Source: Paramarasmius palmivorus (Eukaryota > Basidiomycota > Agaricomycetes > Agaricales > Marasmiaceae). Taken from it: a DNA stretch of 64,000 nucleotides. The notes beneath the pieces are model-generated. The model was not told where the DNA came from and did no database searches. It saw only the letters and a list, made by a program, of their open reading frames with translations. Of the stretch, positions 11,197 through 22,827 are shown piece after piece. Location of the stretch: the NCBI GenBank assembly GCA_037176845.1, contig JAYKXP010000074.1, positions 62,001 to 126,000 on the forward strand. Direction: 5' to 3'. The stretch's first letter is position 1, and the number at the start of each line of letters is the position of its first letter. A program made the position numbers and the translations under genes.

Positions 11197-13413
11197 ATGC
11201 TCGACAGGTTACCTGCAGAAGTAACCTTGCTCGTTCTCTCGACTTTACCCATCCCGTGTATTCACAGTCTTCGACTAGTCTCTCAAGCATGGAACGAATT
11301 TATACTCACAAACGAGGCCGCCATTTACCACTCCGCTGCTGTCGTGCACGGATATATATCGTCGACTTCTGAAGGGATCGACACGCTTCCCCAAAAATAC
11401 TCTCCAAAGGTACTATCTGAGATGGGAGAGAACTGGAAGACCTTCTGTATGATTCTGGATTTTTTCTATGAACCTTCCGCTCATTCTCTTTCAGGTCAAC
11501 GGCGAGCACAGCTCGAAAAAGCCTGGAACGGATTGGCACCGTCTCGGCTTGTAAAATACACGGCAACCGGACGTAGTGTTCATCGTATCAAGGTGGATGA
11601 AATTAATGGATTCATCATAACCAGCTACACAGACAGGGCTTCCAGAGCGACGGGGTTGATAGTGTCGGATATGAGCAAAGACGATGTTCTTTGGAGCCTA
11701 CCTACAGTGCGTAATCTTTATTCGAAGCGTCTATGAACTTGACTTACACGTCCTCAGACCTACGTGAAAGAATACGCGCACATCGAGTACCAGAACGGCT
11801 ACCTTATCTTCGACCGAATTGGCGGAAAAAAGGAAGTGTGGAGGCTCGCAACGATACATGACCCTTCCCCTCCCGATCCAACAGAACAAACAATTCAGCT
11901 TCCACCCCCGTACCCTCAACAAGACCAACTTACCGCATCCCTCACCGCTGCAGCCGCTTACACTCACACATACCCTCGAGGCCACTTCGTTCCCCACGCC
12001 CTACTCCAATTCCCTCGTCCAACCAGAGCCTTTCGATTCGTCTATCCCACGCTTCTGGTTGGCGGATGGGATGAAGCTTATTGCTGGGACGTCCCTACAC
12101 GAAAGCTCGCCCAGACAATCTCGAGGACCCAAGAGCCAACCGTACCGAGTAGCCCGTCGGCAGAGGAGGGCGATACCGTTGTCCTCGATCCCCTGGGCGA
12201 GCTCAATTATGTCGAAGTCAGTGAAAAACATGTCTTCATCTGCGGATCCAATACTCTTCGAGTATTTGATCGACAGAGCGGAAAGTGTGTACTGGACATG
12301 CCGAGTGCACGTCGCCATTACGGAAGTAAGGTGGTGAAAGTTACTGGGGAGGCGGAAACACAGACTCCCACACCATCTTACGCCGTCGCTGCTTCTTTCA
12401 ACCCCGACTGGAAGTGGCGCATCGTCGGTGCGGGAGAAGGCAGTGTGCTGGCGAGGTTGCGATCTTTCGGAGTGGACCCGGACCCAGAAGATCATCGTCG
12501 TGTTCATGACGAGTTCGTTGCAGGTGCGTTTGTTCGTACGAGGTACTCGTTACTGTCCACTAACCCGTATAATGTCGCAGTTCATGTATCGCCGTGTGGC
12601 TCGCATTTCGTAGCCATGCTCTGCAGCTCTTCATTGGTCGTCGTACGAGACTTTCTGTCCGTACCCCTTAGAGACCAAGAAGCTCTTAGTGAACATGCGA
12701 CTCAGCTTGTCCTAGGAACTCAAAACAGCCCTGCCAAGTATCTAGCGTTCGACAGAGGAAAGGTGGCTGTAGCAACTGTACGTGGCTTCGTACGCTTTTG
12801 GGCTATGACATTGTTCTCATTCATCACACAGACCACCGGCCTCTTCGTCCTCGATATCAAAGATTTCATTCCTTCCACGTCACCAACACCTTTTACCAGC
12901 CCTGGTACATCACCTGTTCCATCAACTTCTCTAACTCTTTCATGGGATGCCGAACAATTCCCAGCAGACTCTTTTCCTCCTTCACCACTCAAGCTCAACA
13001 TTTGCCGAGTTCCCGAGTTCAATTACATTCCTCTCCTCGGCGGTATATCTTGTCTCCAGATCAGTGACTCCGGCCTGTACCTCAACTGGGATCCGGCGCA
13101 GTTGAGGCTTGCAATGTGGGAGAAGAGGCTTCAGCGCGCTTCCACTAGCGCTCCGAGTTCACCGTTGGAGAACACAATGCCGGGCTCATTCGGTGATGTG
13201 GAAGAGCAGGAGAGTGAGGTAGAAAGACAATTCTTTGCGAGTGAAGATACTTTTCGCCAGACGATGAAAAGGAAGGGAAGGTATGGGGTGTTGCCTACGG
13301 GTGATCTAGTTGTTATGCTTGATCAAGGTGAGCTTCGTTATTCGGTTGCGTGTGCGGGTACCGAACTAAGCTGGGTAAGCAGGTATACACTGGAATATGA
13401 TACCGAGGAGTAG
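11197..13413 (+). CDS. F-box protein with propeller-like C-terminal region
   Basis: My model is exons 11197-11706, 11758-12523, 12581-12777 and 12832-13413, giving 684 residues. The first intron (GTGCGT..CAG) joins VLWSLPT to TYVKEYA. The second (57 bases) and third (54 bases) are multiples of three and free of stops, so a naive frame reads through them; both have GT..CAG ends, and splicing gives smoother joins (HDEFVA-VHVSPCG and KVAVAT-TGLFVLD). The N-terminus LPAEVTLLVLSTLPIPCI..LRLVSQAWNEFI is an F-box, the Skp1-binding module of SCF ubiquitin ligases. The rest has repeats such as VGGWDEAYCWDV and NTLRVFDRQSGKCVLDM typical of WD-like beta-propellers that bind targets. An acidic, Ser-rich segment precedes the C-terminus. 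The target is unknown. Confidence 0.8.
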
Positions 13414-13662
13414 CACGGTTGTCGCTGTAGATTTTGCTGTCTGGGACTCGGAGTGAACACCTATTCAGAAATTCGTAGAACTATGTGGATCTTTCTTGTA
13501 TTTGTAGTGTAATGATAGTTTGCATTTGTACATCAGCGCTTGCTTTGCTTTATGTTACAGGACAATTGTCCGTATCGCGTCCTTCTGATCGCGGGTTCCT
13601 GAGCGTTGTGTTATTCCAATTGTTGAACTAAAACTCGAAGTAGAGACGCACCGACTTAAAAG

Positions 13663-15318
13663 TTAACCTATGTGTGGAATATAGCTCGTCCACTGGACTG
13701 TTTGATATGCTTCTGGAGAAAGAGCCCTCAACGCCGACAGGGCTATGGTTATTAGAGCTAGCCTGGCGGCAACATACGACATCGCCACCACGACAAGAAT
13801 GCACTCAAACACGTTGGTATTCTGATAGATCACCATAACCCGTGGTGCAAACGGCAATTCCCATTGGAAAGGGCTCTCGTCATCGAGGAGAGTGTGAAAA
13901 ATGCCGACGAAAAGTGGCAGACAGGTCACCACCAGAGAGGCGACACGCCAAATCATCGCTTCCAGCTCTGTTGGAAAGTCAAAGTTCCATGCACAGCAGT
14001 GTATGGCACCAAAAAGGATCGCGACGAGGTAGCTGACCACGTAGAGCCAATATGGATCCTTATCGAGACGGGAGGAAAACAGATGTTTTCCTTGGTCGTC
14101 ATCGGAGCCGGCCAATATCTCTTGAAACTTGATCAAGACCGAGAAAACTGGATATAGGGGAATGAAAATGAATAGTGGAAGAGCTTTGAAGGCTTCCTCA
14201 AACCAGTGATGGGACCCAAGCGGATTTCGCGCATGTTCAACATTAGCCTTTAGTGCCTCCCAAAGTGCTACCCAGCCCGTCCGAAAAAATCCTGCTGGTA
14301 CACTTTTAGTGGCATCTACACTGTCTTCTACATCGTCCTTGCCCCTACGCCAGGTAACTCGCATTGGGTAGCGGACATAGAACGGCTTGTGCCACCAGAA
14401 ACAGCAGGTGATAGAGTTGAGCACGGCAAACGCTAGCGCGATGACCTCCACCTCGGTAATTGACAATCCTGCCGCTGCTCTGGAAACACATTGTGTGATG
14501 AACCAAGATGTCTGTACCAATGCGACGAGTTTCGACAGCATGTCTGCATGGCTTCTGTCTTGAACTTCTTCTTCGGTGACAATTATGAAGCGTTTTGCGA
14601 GGAAGAAATGCAAGAGGCAGGAATAAGCTTCTGAACCCAGAATTGAGTTCCGGCCATCCTAGACAGAAGATTTAGCGTATTCCACAACAGGAATATAAGA
14701 TCCAAGACATACAGGTATCGACAGGTGACGCATTTCATCTAGAAGGGGTTCCTTGTATGTGCTTGACCACTCCGCCTCTATCTGTCTAGCGATCTCGTAT
14801 TCTGCACGCCTGTATTTCTGATGTACTGGATCGTTCAAAAGTGAAGAACGACTATCAACGTCCCAAAGGTGGTGCGAGGAATTGCCATCGTATAGAACAA
14901 AGCCTCCCATGAGGGCGAAGAAAGCATGAGGCTTGCCCCATCCAAATTCTAGCACTTGAGTCAGTATATAGCGACCAATTGAAGGTAACAGATACCTACC
15001 AGCGTATTTCTCTGAGATAAGCTTCGCAGAATACCACTGTCTCATTGCCCATAAAACGATAAGTTCAGGCGCAATGAGTGCTACAAATACTATTAAAACA
15101 CGTTTCATGAAAACTACCACGGTGTGCTCGTCTACTCTGGGTATATTGGGATGTATAGCTACCCAAGTGCAGAGAAAGACCACGAAGATGCAATTCCAAA
15201 CGATGCTGCCGACCGTTCGACAGGTTTGAATGTCGTCGCATGTTGTTTCAGAAGAGCTGGCGTGCAAGGAAGAACGATTCGCACCGGAGCTCGCAGCGGA
15301 CGCAAAAGGGAGGATCAT
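13663..15318 (-). CDS. Multi-pass membrane protein of the ILWNC/WWNKP family (copy A)
   Basis: Minus-strand exons 15318-15000, 14948-14713 and 14658-13663 give 516 residues; the introns are 51 and 54 bases. Both splice positions match the other family members: phase 1 just before GWGKPHAF, and phase 0 before YSCLLHF. Motifs in order are CDDIQTCRT, IVWNC..CTWVAIHPNIP (membrane segment 1), IAPELIVLWAMRQW (segment 2), HAFFALMGGFVLYDG, EEEVQDRS, VQTSWFITQC (segment 3), AFAVLN..WWHKP (segment 4), LFSSRLDKDP, then about three more membrane segments and the end TVQWTSYIPHIG. I recognise the motif set from a widespread fungal family of unknown function (PTHR35043 from memory). The first intron has no stop and a length divisible by three. 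It converges on the F-box gene. Confidence 0.8.
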
Positions 15319-16382
15319 TCTTGGGGCAGGAGTGAGTGAAGCTCGTGGCCTTTAAATCACCGCACAATCTCTGGACCATGCTGTATACATACTGTAATTA
15401 GTTTTGGCGATGACGAAGAAGCGCTCGGCTGGGAGAAGAGTACGTTCGACGTAGTGACTCTTGATGGCGTTGATTTGATGATAGTGAATTTCGTAAAAGG
15501 CAACATGAGCATCGAGTTGAACCGACAGAAACCTGGAGAAACACTGCCAAAGCAGCCAATATGCCGACGAGATAGTCTACCATCCTTCACCGGCAGCGAA
15601 AAGTCCCCTGAACCCGTTTCCAAGCAGAATTATCATCATGCCACTCCTGTCAGAAAGAGCGCCCTGACTGTGGCCGAAATGCCAGATAACATCAGTTCAC
15701 ACAGAAACAGCAATCGATCGGAACAGCAACTTGCCTATAGTGTACAAACCCCCCGTATTCCTTTGATATCGAATGATCTTGGAAATGGACCACATTAGGA
15801 CGATAATGCGGGAAAGAAAGTAGCCAGTTCAGGTTTATAACTGCCCGGAGTTTGTGAGCAACAATTTACCGAGCTAAGCCTACAGTCAACGAGAAACGTT
15901 TAGGAACCGGTGCACACTTTTCGAGGTAAACCGTGACGGGGATGGAATGCTTACTATACGTGTATCTATAATCATGATGCTTCGTGGATGGATTTGACTT
16001 TCGACTCGTTAGAGCTGATATTCGTTCCGTTAGCCATCAAGGGTGGATCACCGTCTGACGACCTGAATGAAAAAAATAGCGTCCAAGGTAACGATGCAAT
16101 ATCAAGGCATACCTGATGGCCGCCAGGTCACTATTGTCAATCTTGACTCAAGTTGACTGTTTGAATCAATTACGCTGCGCAGGCTTGATGAGTTGGAAGC
16201 TGAATCCTGATCGCAGTTCATTTTTCTCAGGCCCACCGAAATGCCAGTTTCCTCGAATGTAACAAATCATCTCCGGTATACAGCAATTATCGTTGTCTTA
16301 GGCGGGAGAGACCCTGAGAGACACAGGATGGACAAAGGGATGAAGGAAGAAGACAAAGGCTTGGAAGTTGGAATCAACAAGG
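15319..16382. other. Intergenic region upstream of membrane gene A
   Basis: This should hold the promoter of the minus-strand gene A. Frames at 15357-15623 (-) and 15454-15798 (+) overlap each other and have no recognisable domain. Nothing further is supported. Confidence 0.4.
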
Positions 16383-18060
16383 CGCCCAAGCGCCAAAACC
16401 CACGTGTGAGGCTGCATCACGTGAGACTAACGCGTCGCGTCATTGGTCAACCCCGGAAGCGTCACCGCTTCCTCCGCTTACACGCTCACCTGGAATAACA
16501 ATGGTTGTCTACGCATCTTGCAGTACCACAACCTATCTTACCATTTGACAGTAACTCCAACGGGCTACTTGCCTGCAGCTGCGGTCCCGGAAATACCTCG
16601 AGCCAAGCACTCTATCATTCATTACTCAGCTGCGCCGCATTTCCATTTCCCCGACTCGCTGACTCACAGGCAGAGATAGATCACACTGCACTTGGATAGA
16701 GAGGTACTTTTTCGTGTTCATTAGACCATAGACGTCGCCCGCAACTGCTATCTAAGCTGAGTATTGTACGAGAAGGAAAGTGGAATACGTTGATACAAGT
16801 TGAACCAATCACAAGGGTGCATTGTAACAAGAAAGACAGTCGAGGGTCGTGTACAAACAGATATAGCGCATGTTGCAGAAGTGGGATGCCAAGAAAACGA
16901 TAAAAGCATAGAGATCACCACATTCACTTCCTCGACACCTTCAACAACCCCTGATCGCATCTAACCCAAACCCAGCTTGGAGATAGCAAACGTACATCGT
17001 TTCTCGTCCTGAATCGAATTTCGCCATTCGAAGTTGCCTCGTTTCCACAGTCCAGCAACCCCCGCAGACTTTGCTCGAACTCTAGATCTTCCATCCCGAG
17101 AGGTTGTCTATAGGCTTAAGCACATCGGAAGCGGTTATACCGAACGTTACTATAGGTGTTTTTGATAGTCGCGAAACGTTGTGGGACTGCGGGGCGCGAA
17201 AGGGAAGGAAATGACGGGTTTTGGGGGTGTGGGTGTGGGCATCCCTCGAGAATGGTGTGCAGGGAGGATGAGGATGAGGCGAAGTGTTGTAGTGAGAAGG
17301 TGGGCGAGGAAGTAGATGATGATGATTCGTCCGAGGAGGATTCGGCTTCGACGGAGTCGGATGAGGTAGAGGCAGATCGTTGGAAGCCGAATTTGATAAC
17401 TTTGGTTTGCGGGTTGATGCAAGGGTGTTCATCGCATTATATGGGTGATATCGAGGCCTTGCACAGGTGTCAAGATGAAGAGACCGACTATGTGGCCTTC
17501 GTGCTTGACTGCCCAGTATTCTCGATGTGCTTCGTCGATCCATGGCTATCCGGTGGTCTATAGAAAACAGTTAGCCAAGCTCAAAACAGTTCCGGGGAAT
17601 GAAATACTTACCGAAGCTAACTGAACGCCCTTGACACCTTTGCTCTTTCTCCATTCAGCGAGACCATCGTCGACTTCCTTCCTGTCGTCTCGTGGACAGA
17701 GACACCTGCTCGCTCGTCCCTTCGAATGTTCTTCTTCAGATCCTTGACGGCACCGACACCTTCGTGTCCACGGTTACTAGTCATCTCGACAACGCGGTCG
17801 AGGACAAGTGTCTCCTCATGGATACACTCAACACCAGCCCATGCTAGTTCCTTGGCCGAGACTTTCTCCAAAGCCAGATCGGCGCAAAACCAGATTGGCA
17901 TGTGGCCCATGCACGAGCGGTAGGAGCAAGAGCAGATGGGTGAGGAGGGCTGCCCCATGCATAGTACGCTGCATGTAACCTTGAATGAGGGAGAACGATG
18001 ATAGGGAAATGGCTCCTGAAGATGACCCTGCAAGTTGCAACGAGCGCAAATAGTAGAGGC
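16383..18060 (-). pseudogene. Decayed, 5'-truncated copy of the DUF2156 gene
   Basis: Recognisable pieces of the intact gene at 23436-24872 occur in the same order but in several frames. ADLALEKVSAKELAWAGVECIHEE, GHEGVGAVKDLKKN and RAGVSVHETTG lie near 17680-17900, and VTFGITASDVLKPIDNLSGWKI near 17082-17190. Roughly the first 60 codons are missing: homology fades near 18030-18060. Several deletions, a frameshift in the low-complexity part and a premature stop after SGWKI break it. The 3' flank down to about 16383 (CACGTG, ACGCGTCGCGTCA, AGTAACTCCAACGGGCTAC) also matches the intact copy's 3' flank, so this is a segmental DNA duplication, not a retrocopy. The intact gene's intron site also lies in alignable sequence here. 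Confidence 0.8.
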
Positions 18061-19716
18061 ATTGCTCGGAGGGAATGGACGCTTGTAATTCCGTTGGGTG
18101 CACGCTTTCCGAAACATGTTTCTTCCGAGTTTCTTCCTCGCGTCGTTCTCCAGCTTGTCGAATTATGGCCTCTTATGCTGCGATCTAGAGTGTAAGATTC
18201 TTATGTTCCCGATATGCACCTGCGGTGTGAAACAAGATGTCTGAGAACAACGGAATCGAGGACAAGTTGAGGACGACATACCAGAAACCTTCCACAACGC
18301 TTTGGCTGTCCATCACCGCGATTCGTGCTGGTTATTGCAACCTTCAAATTCCATATCTTGTCATTGCCAATGTCGTAGATGCGTCGATTCACTGGCTTGA
18401 GCGCTGAATAGTAGAATAATCAGATTTTGTAAGAGAAGAAATGGTATTGAATAGACCTTGGGAATTCCTGATAGGTGGAACTGGGTGGGAAGAAGGTGAG
18501 AAAGGCTCAACAGTTGAGACTCAGACGACAATCCTACTATGTAAATAAGCGCAAACTTTGCATGATTTGTTTTGCGTCTACTTTCAAGTTGTCGGACAAC
18601 GATGAGTTGATGTGCACGTTGGTGTTCTGGTGAGTTACACATTCATTTTCTTGGAGCAAGAAATGAGATCTCTTCAGCGTTCAGCCAAATCGGGAATTAG
18701 CGACTGTAATTCAAATTTGGACACCAAACTTCGGTACTCAACGGTATCGGTGGAGCTTCTGCAACAAGCTCAGCCAGGACTGCACGAATCGTTTCAATTC
18801 CAACCTTCGAGGTAAGCACCTTCCTATCCGTGCTACGTAGTGGCGGAGTTTATTCGATATCCTCAGTTACTAGCTCTTCCTCATGCCGCTCCGCGAACGT
18901 GACACCCCTGCACTACATCGATCCCATCCACTCCATTTGCCCGAAGACAGAGCGAGGTGTGCATACTACAGCAGGATAGGAGTATAGAATTCACGCAGTC
19001 GTGACCGAGTCGTGTTGTAGAAGTCAAACCATGCAATGCAATGTCTTTCACTCTTCTATGAACGCGTGACGACGTGAAGGGGTAATTATGAGGTGACAGT
19101 TCAGGCTGTAGCACTTAGGTGCTCATCGAGGGTAGCTACGTTCGCCGTCTGTCCGGAACCTCTTTTCATTGCTCGTGGATTGTACGTGCACTCATATGCA
19201 TATTTATCTTTACTGCACTCAGTTTCATTCTCTAGATATCCTCTTCGTAGGTCTTTACCCTACTCATTCTGCGCTGTCGTCCCGTCATGAATAGTGCTCG
19301 GTCAGAGATCTATTTCATGATCTCCTCAGTACGAGTATTTTTTGGCGAAGGCTCGTCGCTTCCACAATGACCCTGCATCTGTGCTTCATTTCGAGCCTTC
19401 ATTAAGTCATAACCCACTTTGTACTGTCGGACTATGTGTGCGAGGCTCCAGGAGGCTATAGCGGGCTGATTGCAGGTATGCATCCAGCCTACTGCTACGA
19501 AGTCGATCACAAACCTCGAGACACCGTCTTGTGTTCTCCACTCGTGCCCTACAAACCAGTAGCTGTTGGCGACCGGAACTTGACAGTCACTGCGAGTGTG
19601 CAGGCCACCTGTCGCCATATGCATGTGTGGTACTAACAATGTCGGTCAACACGCGCGGCCCATACGCAATCATATAAATTACAGTCAAGCCACACTTCAG
19701 CATCCCAAGCTGAAAG
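18061..19716. other. Intergenic region between DUF2156 relic and membrane gene B
   Basis: No frame of more than about 110 codons and no recognisable domain. The right part, including a CAG-ending sequence near 19700, is the promoter and leader of gene B. Frames at 18361-18642 (-) and 19310-19639 (-) were examined and not accepted. Confidence 0.4.
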
Positions 19717-22167
19717 ATGCTTCTCCTTTACGCTGTCTCGCGGCCCATAGCCAGAGCACTGGCCGCTTCTTCGACCAACGCCTCAGTTTTCGATCCCAAT
19801 ACCGGGGAATGTATCGACATCAACGGATGCAGGACTCTTAGCAGCATCATCTGGAGCTGCTTTTCAGTCATTTTCATCTGTACTTGGGTCGCAATACATG
19901 CAAATATACCAAATGTGGTCACTGTAGCACAGAGGGACTCGGAGAGAGATAGACAAGCAGCGGAAGAGCAGCAAACCGTCGGTAGAGATGCGGAGAGTAG
20001 GCCAGCGCAAGAACACGTAGAGGATCCACAGGAGCCCAAAGAAACAGTGGGACAGCAACAAGATGCACAAGCGGGCGAACAGCAAGCCAGGAGTCGACTG
20101 GCGATCTGGTTGTCCAAGACCTTTCGACTCGGACGTCGTAGGCATGCCGATCGTCCGAGTCCGCGTGTCGCAAGAACTTTGATTCCACCTTGGATGCTGC
20201 TGCTCTGGCACCTTGGGCCTGCAGTCTGGTGGCATCAGTTTGTCCTTATGATTGTTGCGATTCTGGCACCGGAGCTCATGATCTTATGGGCATGGCGGCA
20301 ATTTTCTTCTGCCAGGGCCATTGGAAAACAGTTCGAACGTAAGTACTAAAATGCGAGTAGACCGAAGCATCAGCCATCTGAAATCCTCACTTGCAGGCTA
20401 TGGATGGGGTACCACGCATGGTTTTTTTGTCATCATGGGTGGCTTTGCTCTCTATAATGGTGATAAATTCCTTGGGTATCTTCAACACAGAGGAGGGGTA
20501 GTTGATGAGCAATACTGGCCAGAAATAAAGGAACGCTATCAAAAAATCATGGTGCGAATGTTCTTACTGCCGTGTTCATGTTAGCTAGTATTAAAGCCTG
20601 CTACCAGCAAGAAAGATCTATCCCTGCCAAGTCAGAAATGGCAGCAAATCCATCCCCGATGATAGCGGAGCAAGAGGTCGCTCCAACTGGCAAGCCATTG
20701 TCACAGAATAGTAACTGTGAAAGCGGGGTAAGCTCTGCAGATTCATTTGATCTACCAAACATTTCAATAGATGCTCTACCTACAGCATAATTTACCAGAG
20801 CCTCCAACATGCCTTCTGGAGTACCTTGTCGAGATAGGACAGATCACCATCAGTGAAAGCGAGATCAATGACAGAAGCCGGGGAGACTTTGTTACCAAGT
20901 CCATCGCCGTCGTACAGACGACTTGGTTTGTCGCGCAAGTGATAGCACGTGCGATACAAGGATTGGCCATCACAGAACTTGAAATCATCACTGTTGGGTT
21001 TACCATCCTCACCCTTGGCACTTGCATTGCATGGTGGAGCAAACCTCTTCGCGTTCGGTATCCCCTCCGAATCGATTGTGGGGAGCAGGGCTACGCACGG
21101 AAGCAACCAATCACGTTTTGGGGGCTTCTTTCACCTGGATTTGAAAAGGGTCTAAAGGAATATTGGGTCAATGTTTACAAGATGCATCACGAGTGGTTCA
21201 CGTGCAAATCAGAACCTCAGGCTGATGACTCTCATCCCGGCGATAATCAAGCTGATCAGTCAGATTTAGAATCGTATGTGTCTTTCAAGTTTCAGTGTTA
21301 TACCCAATTGACCCATATACTGATGTTACCTTCAGAGTACAGGGCTCCCCGTGCCAATCTGGTCTTAAAAAAATGGCATCCACAATCTGGACAGTTATAC
21401 GACATGTTCTTGAAGGGGTGTTGGTCATATTCTGCGATGTTGTGGTAATCATAACAGTTGTTTTGGTCATTGCACTCGTTCTCGAGATTGCATCAGGCAT
21501 CCTGTTAATTGCCTTGGAGGGTCTAGTACTCACCTTGCTTATTGCGATCCAGGTCTTGCCATTTCTGGTACTCACCAGGAACCCAGCCCAAACTCTTAGG
21601 AGAAGGACAAATACAAAACATCCCATGTTTATCGCAACTTCCTACGCCGGTGGTATATGTGCAAGCATTCTACTGGATCAGGACATCCACTTTTTGAACA
21701 CGACAATGTCGTCAGGAACGAGCGACTGTGACGATCCAGTCTGGCTCTACCCCACAGTCTACGGATTGGGGATCGTATTCAGCGGCATACACTTCATCCC
21801 ATGGGCCTTTCAATTTCCGACACACTCCGAACTCATAACCTGGCGAATCTCAGCGACGATGGTGGCAAGCGCCCCCCTCCTATTTGCAGTGCTTCATTGG
21901 TTTCGAAGTTGGTCGTTACGGGAATCGCCAGAACCAGAGTCACCAACCTCGAGTTTAGTGTCAATAAACCCACTTTGCAACGGATCTCAGAGCGCGCTTG
22001 AAACTGTGGTGCGGGTCATAGCAACGGCAATGGCCTTTCTGATGTCTGCAACGTACATTGCTGGCCGAATCACCCTCCTCGTCCTCGCGTTGATGGCACT
22101 TCGAGACCTTCCGTCGAGCGCCTACCAAACCGTTCGCTGGTCTCAATTCGTACCGCACATCTCATGA
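19717..22167 (+). CDS. Multi-pass membrane protein of the ILWNC/WWNKP family (copy B), long charged loop
   Basis: Five exons, 19717-20338, 20397-20551, 20608-20727, 20786-21273 and 21336-22167, keep one frame for 738 residues; the introns are 58, 56, 58 and 62 bases. It has the family motifs: MLLLYAVSRPI at the N-terminus, INGCRTLSSIIWSC, CTWVAIHANIPN, ILAPELMILWAWRQF, GWGTTHGFFVIMGGFALYNG, ESEINDRS, WWSKPLRVRYP, HFIPWAFQFPT, and TVRWSQFVPHIS at the end. Two features are unusual. A Gln/Glu/Arg-rich insertion of about 100 residues separates membrane segments 1 and 2. The usual LFSSRL region is replaced by an extra strongly hydrophobic stretch (about residues 475-515). It also has two more introns than its siblings. 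It lies between the two DUF2156 copies. Confidence 0.75.
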
Positions 22168-22827
22168 ACAGGTAAGACACCTACGTTCTCGTTTGACGAG
22201 CTTGTTGATTCTGATTAAAACCCAGCGAGGTTTGCATCACTTTTCTTTCCTCCCGTAGGATCCCAGCCCCAAATTCGTACCTTAAATATTCAGGGTTTCG
22301 AGTCTATGGTGATTAACGAGTCGATCTTACCTACTACCAACGACGATTATCGTTAGTCATGCTTAGTAACCATATACTATGCCTGCTGGGACAGAAATTG
22401 CATCGGTTTTTCAGTTGTGTACTTCCGTCTTCTTATATACCTCAGATTCACTGTTTAGTTTGGATTCTGTATCAATGCGAACAGAAAGTACACACCCAGC
22501 CGTTCTGTATCACCAGCGCTCTATATCAATTCCGATTCCCAAGGGCCAAAACCCCCGAGAAGTCGTCTGGAACCGTCTTCCGGTATCCTGGGAGCCTCGG
22601 TTTCTGAGTAGGTTTGGGCACGTTGGCTTGACAAGTTTGAACGATGAATTATGATCCTCGAATTCACTGAAAGGCTAGCCTCGCCAAAACTATCAAATCG
22701 TCCTCATTTATACAGCGAACATTTTTGTCTTGCGGTGGAAGGATATCTCTTCTGAGCGAACGGGCAAAGGCAGATGAAGACGATGGAAAAAGGTGAGATG
22801 CAGACTGGGAAAAGCGCCAGTCAATGT
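22168..22827. other. 3' flank of membrane gene B
   Basis: No supported gene; short frames at 22359-22654 (+) and 22664-22855 (-) lack features. From about 22740 weak similarity to 16300-16380 begins, the edge of the DUF2156 segmental duplication. Confidence 0.4.

Noticed and set aside
12001..12507. Long minus-strand frame opposite the F-box gene
   Set aside because: It is antisense to well-supported coding sequence and its translation shows no domain.
15357..15798. Overlapping plus and minus frames upstream of membrane gene A
   Set aside because: They overlap each other, have no motifs, and fill the expected promoter.
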